Assembly: GCA_021795795.1 (NCBI GenBank)
Contig: JAJYPA010000479.1
Span: forward strand, 1-6,395
Direction of reading: 5' to 3'
Length of the DNA stretch: 6,395 nucleotides
Origin: Pseudomonadota bacterium
GTDB lineage: Bacteria; Pseudomonadota; Gammaproteobacteria; Halothiobacillales; Halothiobacillaceae
This document shows, piece after piece, positions 5,806 to 6,395 of the stretch. The notes under the pieces are model-generated. The model ran no database searches, was not told the DNA's origin, and saw only the letters and a list, made by a program, of their open reading frames with translations. The position numbers were made by a program, and so were the translations under genes. Position 1 is the stretch's first letter, and the number at the start of each line of letters is the position of its first letter.

Positions 5806-6395
5806 GTGAGTAGCGACCCCCCATTCATGATGCATGATTGCTGCGATTTGATGCCCGCATCGGCCTGCTGGGCGTAAATTTTTGACTGGGCGTTGGAGCT
5901 TGCCATGCTTGCCGTTACCTGATCCATATAATTATTCCCCGCCTGTTCTCCATAATTGAGTGCATTGGCGGCGGAGATATTTGTCGCCGTAGCCATATTT
6001 TTCGCCAGTTGCGCCTGCTGAATATCCGCCAGCATCTGCTGGTTCTGCTGCTCCAGTGTGGTCATCTGCGCGGAAAGCTCCTGAAAGCCCTGTACATTGC
6101 CGCCAATGCCGGGAGCAATGGCTTGTTGCTGCTGTATCGCACTCCAAGTGGGGGCCAATGCCTGCATGGAATGGACCATGTCATTGATCTGCGCTTGATT
6201 TTGTTGTGCCTGGGCGCTTTGCGACTGATATACGGCGGCAGCGTAGTTTTCCGGAGAGAGTGCCGAGTTCAGAATATACATATTTTGTTGCGCCAAGCCG
6301 CTCTGAATATTGTTCAGATTGCCGTAAAGGTTCTGGTATTCATTCATCAGCCCTGTAGCCTGCTGGTAGTCGTACATGGCCTGCTGATAGGGCAT
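5796..6395 (-). CDS. VirB5/TrbJ-like T4SS protein, glutamine-rich (5' end at or beyond window edge)
   Basis: Probably the periplasmic or pilus-associated T4SS component encoded just before TrbL (TrbJ in RP4; VirB5 in the VirB set), which helps assemble the pilus and contact recipients. The visible 199 residues contain 37 glutamines and are rich in Ala, Asn and Met, consistent with long helices and coiled coil around 1-35 and 100-135. The only two cysteines, C188 and C198, lie at the extreme C terminus and could form a disulfide in the periplasm. No signal peptide is visible, although family members are normally exported. The final codon of the window happens to be ATG, so the real start with its signal sequence probably lies outside, making this entry partial. 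The stop lies inside the start of the TrbL-like gene (10-base overlap). The assignment rests mainly on operon position and composition; the sequence itself has no sharp motif. Confidence 0.7.
   Translation of the reverse strand: MPYQQAMYDYQQATGLMNEYQNLYGNLNNIQSGLAQQNMYILNSALSPENYAAAVYQSQSAQAQQNQAQINDMVHSMQALAPTWSAIQQQQAIAPGIGGNVQGFQELSAQMTTLEQQNQQMLADIQQAQLAKNMATATNISAANALNYGEQAGNNYMDQVTASMASSNAQSKIYAQQADAGIKSQQSCIMNGGSLLTCP

Noticed and set aside
5381..5809. Plus-strand short frames opposite the TrbL-like gene
   Set aside because: They are antisense shadows of a clear signal-peptide and membrane-helix coding region.
1..6395. Insertion sequences, CRISPR array, tRNA or rRNA genes
   Set aside because: I saw no transposase frame, no regularly spaced direct repeats and no RNA-gene signature on either strand.

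Overview
The window looks like part of a conjugative element (integrative element or plasmid) from a Gram-negative bacterium. The evidence is a type IV secretion (T4SS) segment, an outer-membrane-type lipoprotein resembling EexN entry-exclusion proteins, and moderate base composition. The host cannot be named from the sequence. A proteobacterium, possibly of the Acidithiobacillus kind, is a low-confidence guess from the overall style of the genes. There are no RNA genes, insertion sequences, CRISPR arrays or attachment sites that I can support.

Left part, plus strand (1-4022): two large membrane-anchored enzymes in tandem. The first has about seven transmembrane segments followed by two AAA+ ATPase domains. 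It resembles an FtsH or Cdc48/Vps4-like machine without a protease domain, and its 5' end appears to be cut by the window edge. The second has four transmembrane segments, then a NERD domain (a PD-(D/E)xK-like nuclease fold) with its acidic and lysine residues intact, then a C-terminal domain I do not recognise. A good ribosome binding site and a possible promoter between them support a start at 2439 rather than the upstream TTG at 2304.

Middle (4023-4419, plus strand): a 121-base spacer carries an extended -10 promoter and a strong ribosome binding site. It precedes a 91-residue lipoprotein of EexN type, which probably blocks redundant mating into a cell that already carries the element.

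Right part, minus strand (6395 down to 4424): a tightly packed T4SS operon. In transcription order it holds a glutamine-rich VirB5/TrbJ-like protein, cut or just starting at the window edge, then a polytopic TrbL/VirB6-family channel protein overlapping it by 10 bases, then an unrecognised 81-residue membrane protein overlapping that by an ATGA. This operon converges on the lipoprotein gene with only four bases between the stop codons.

Together, the minus-strand genes build the inner-membrane and pilus parts of a mating channel, and the lipoprotein would give exclusion. The AAA+/NERD pair is the least explained part. It could be a cargo or accessory module of the element that remodels membrane proteins and cuts or handles nucleic acid, but its function is inference.
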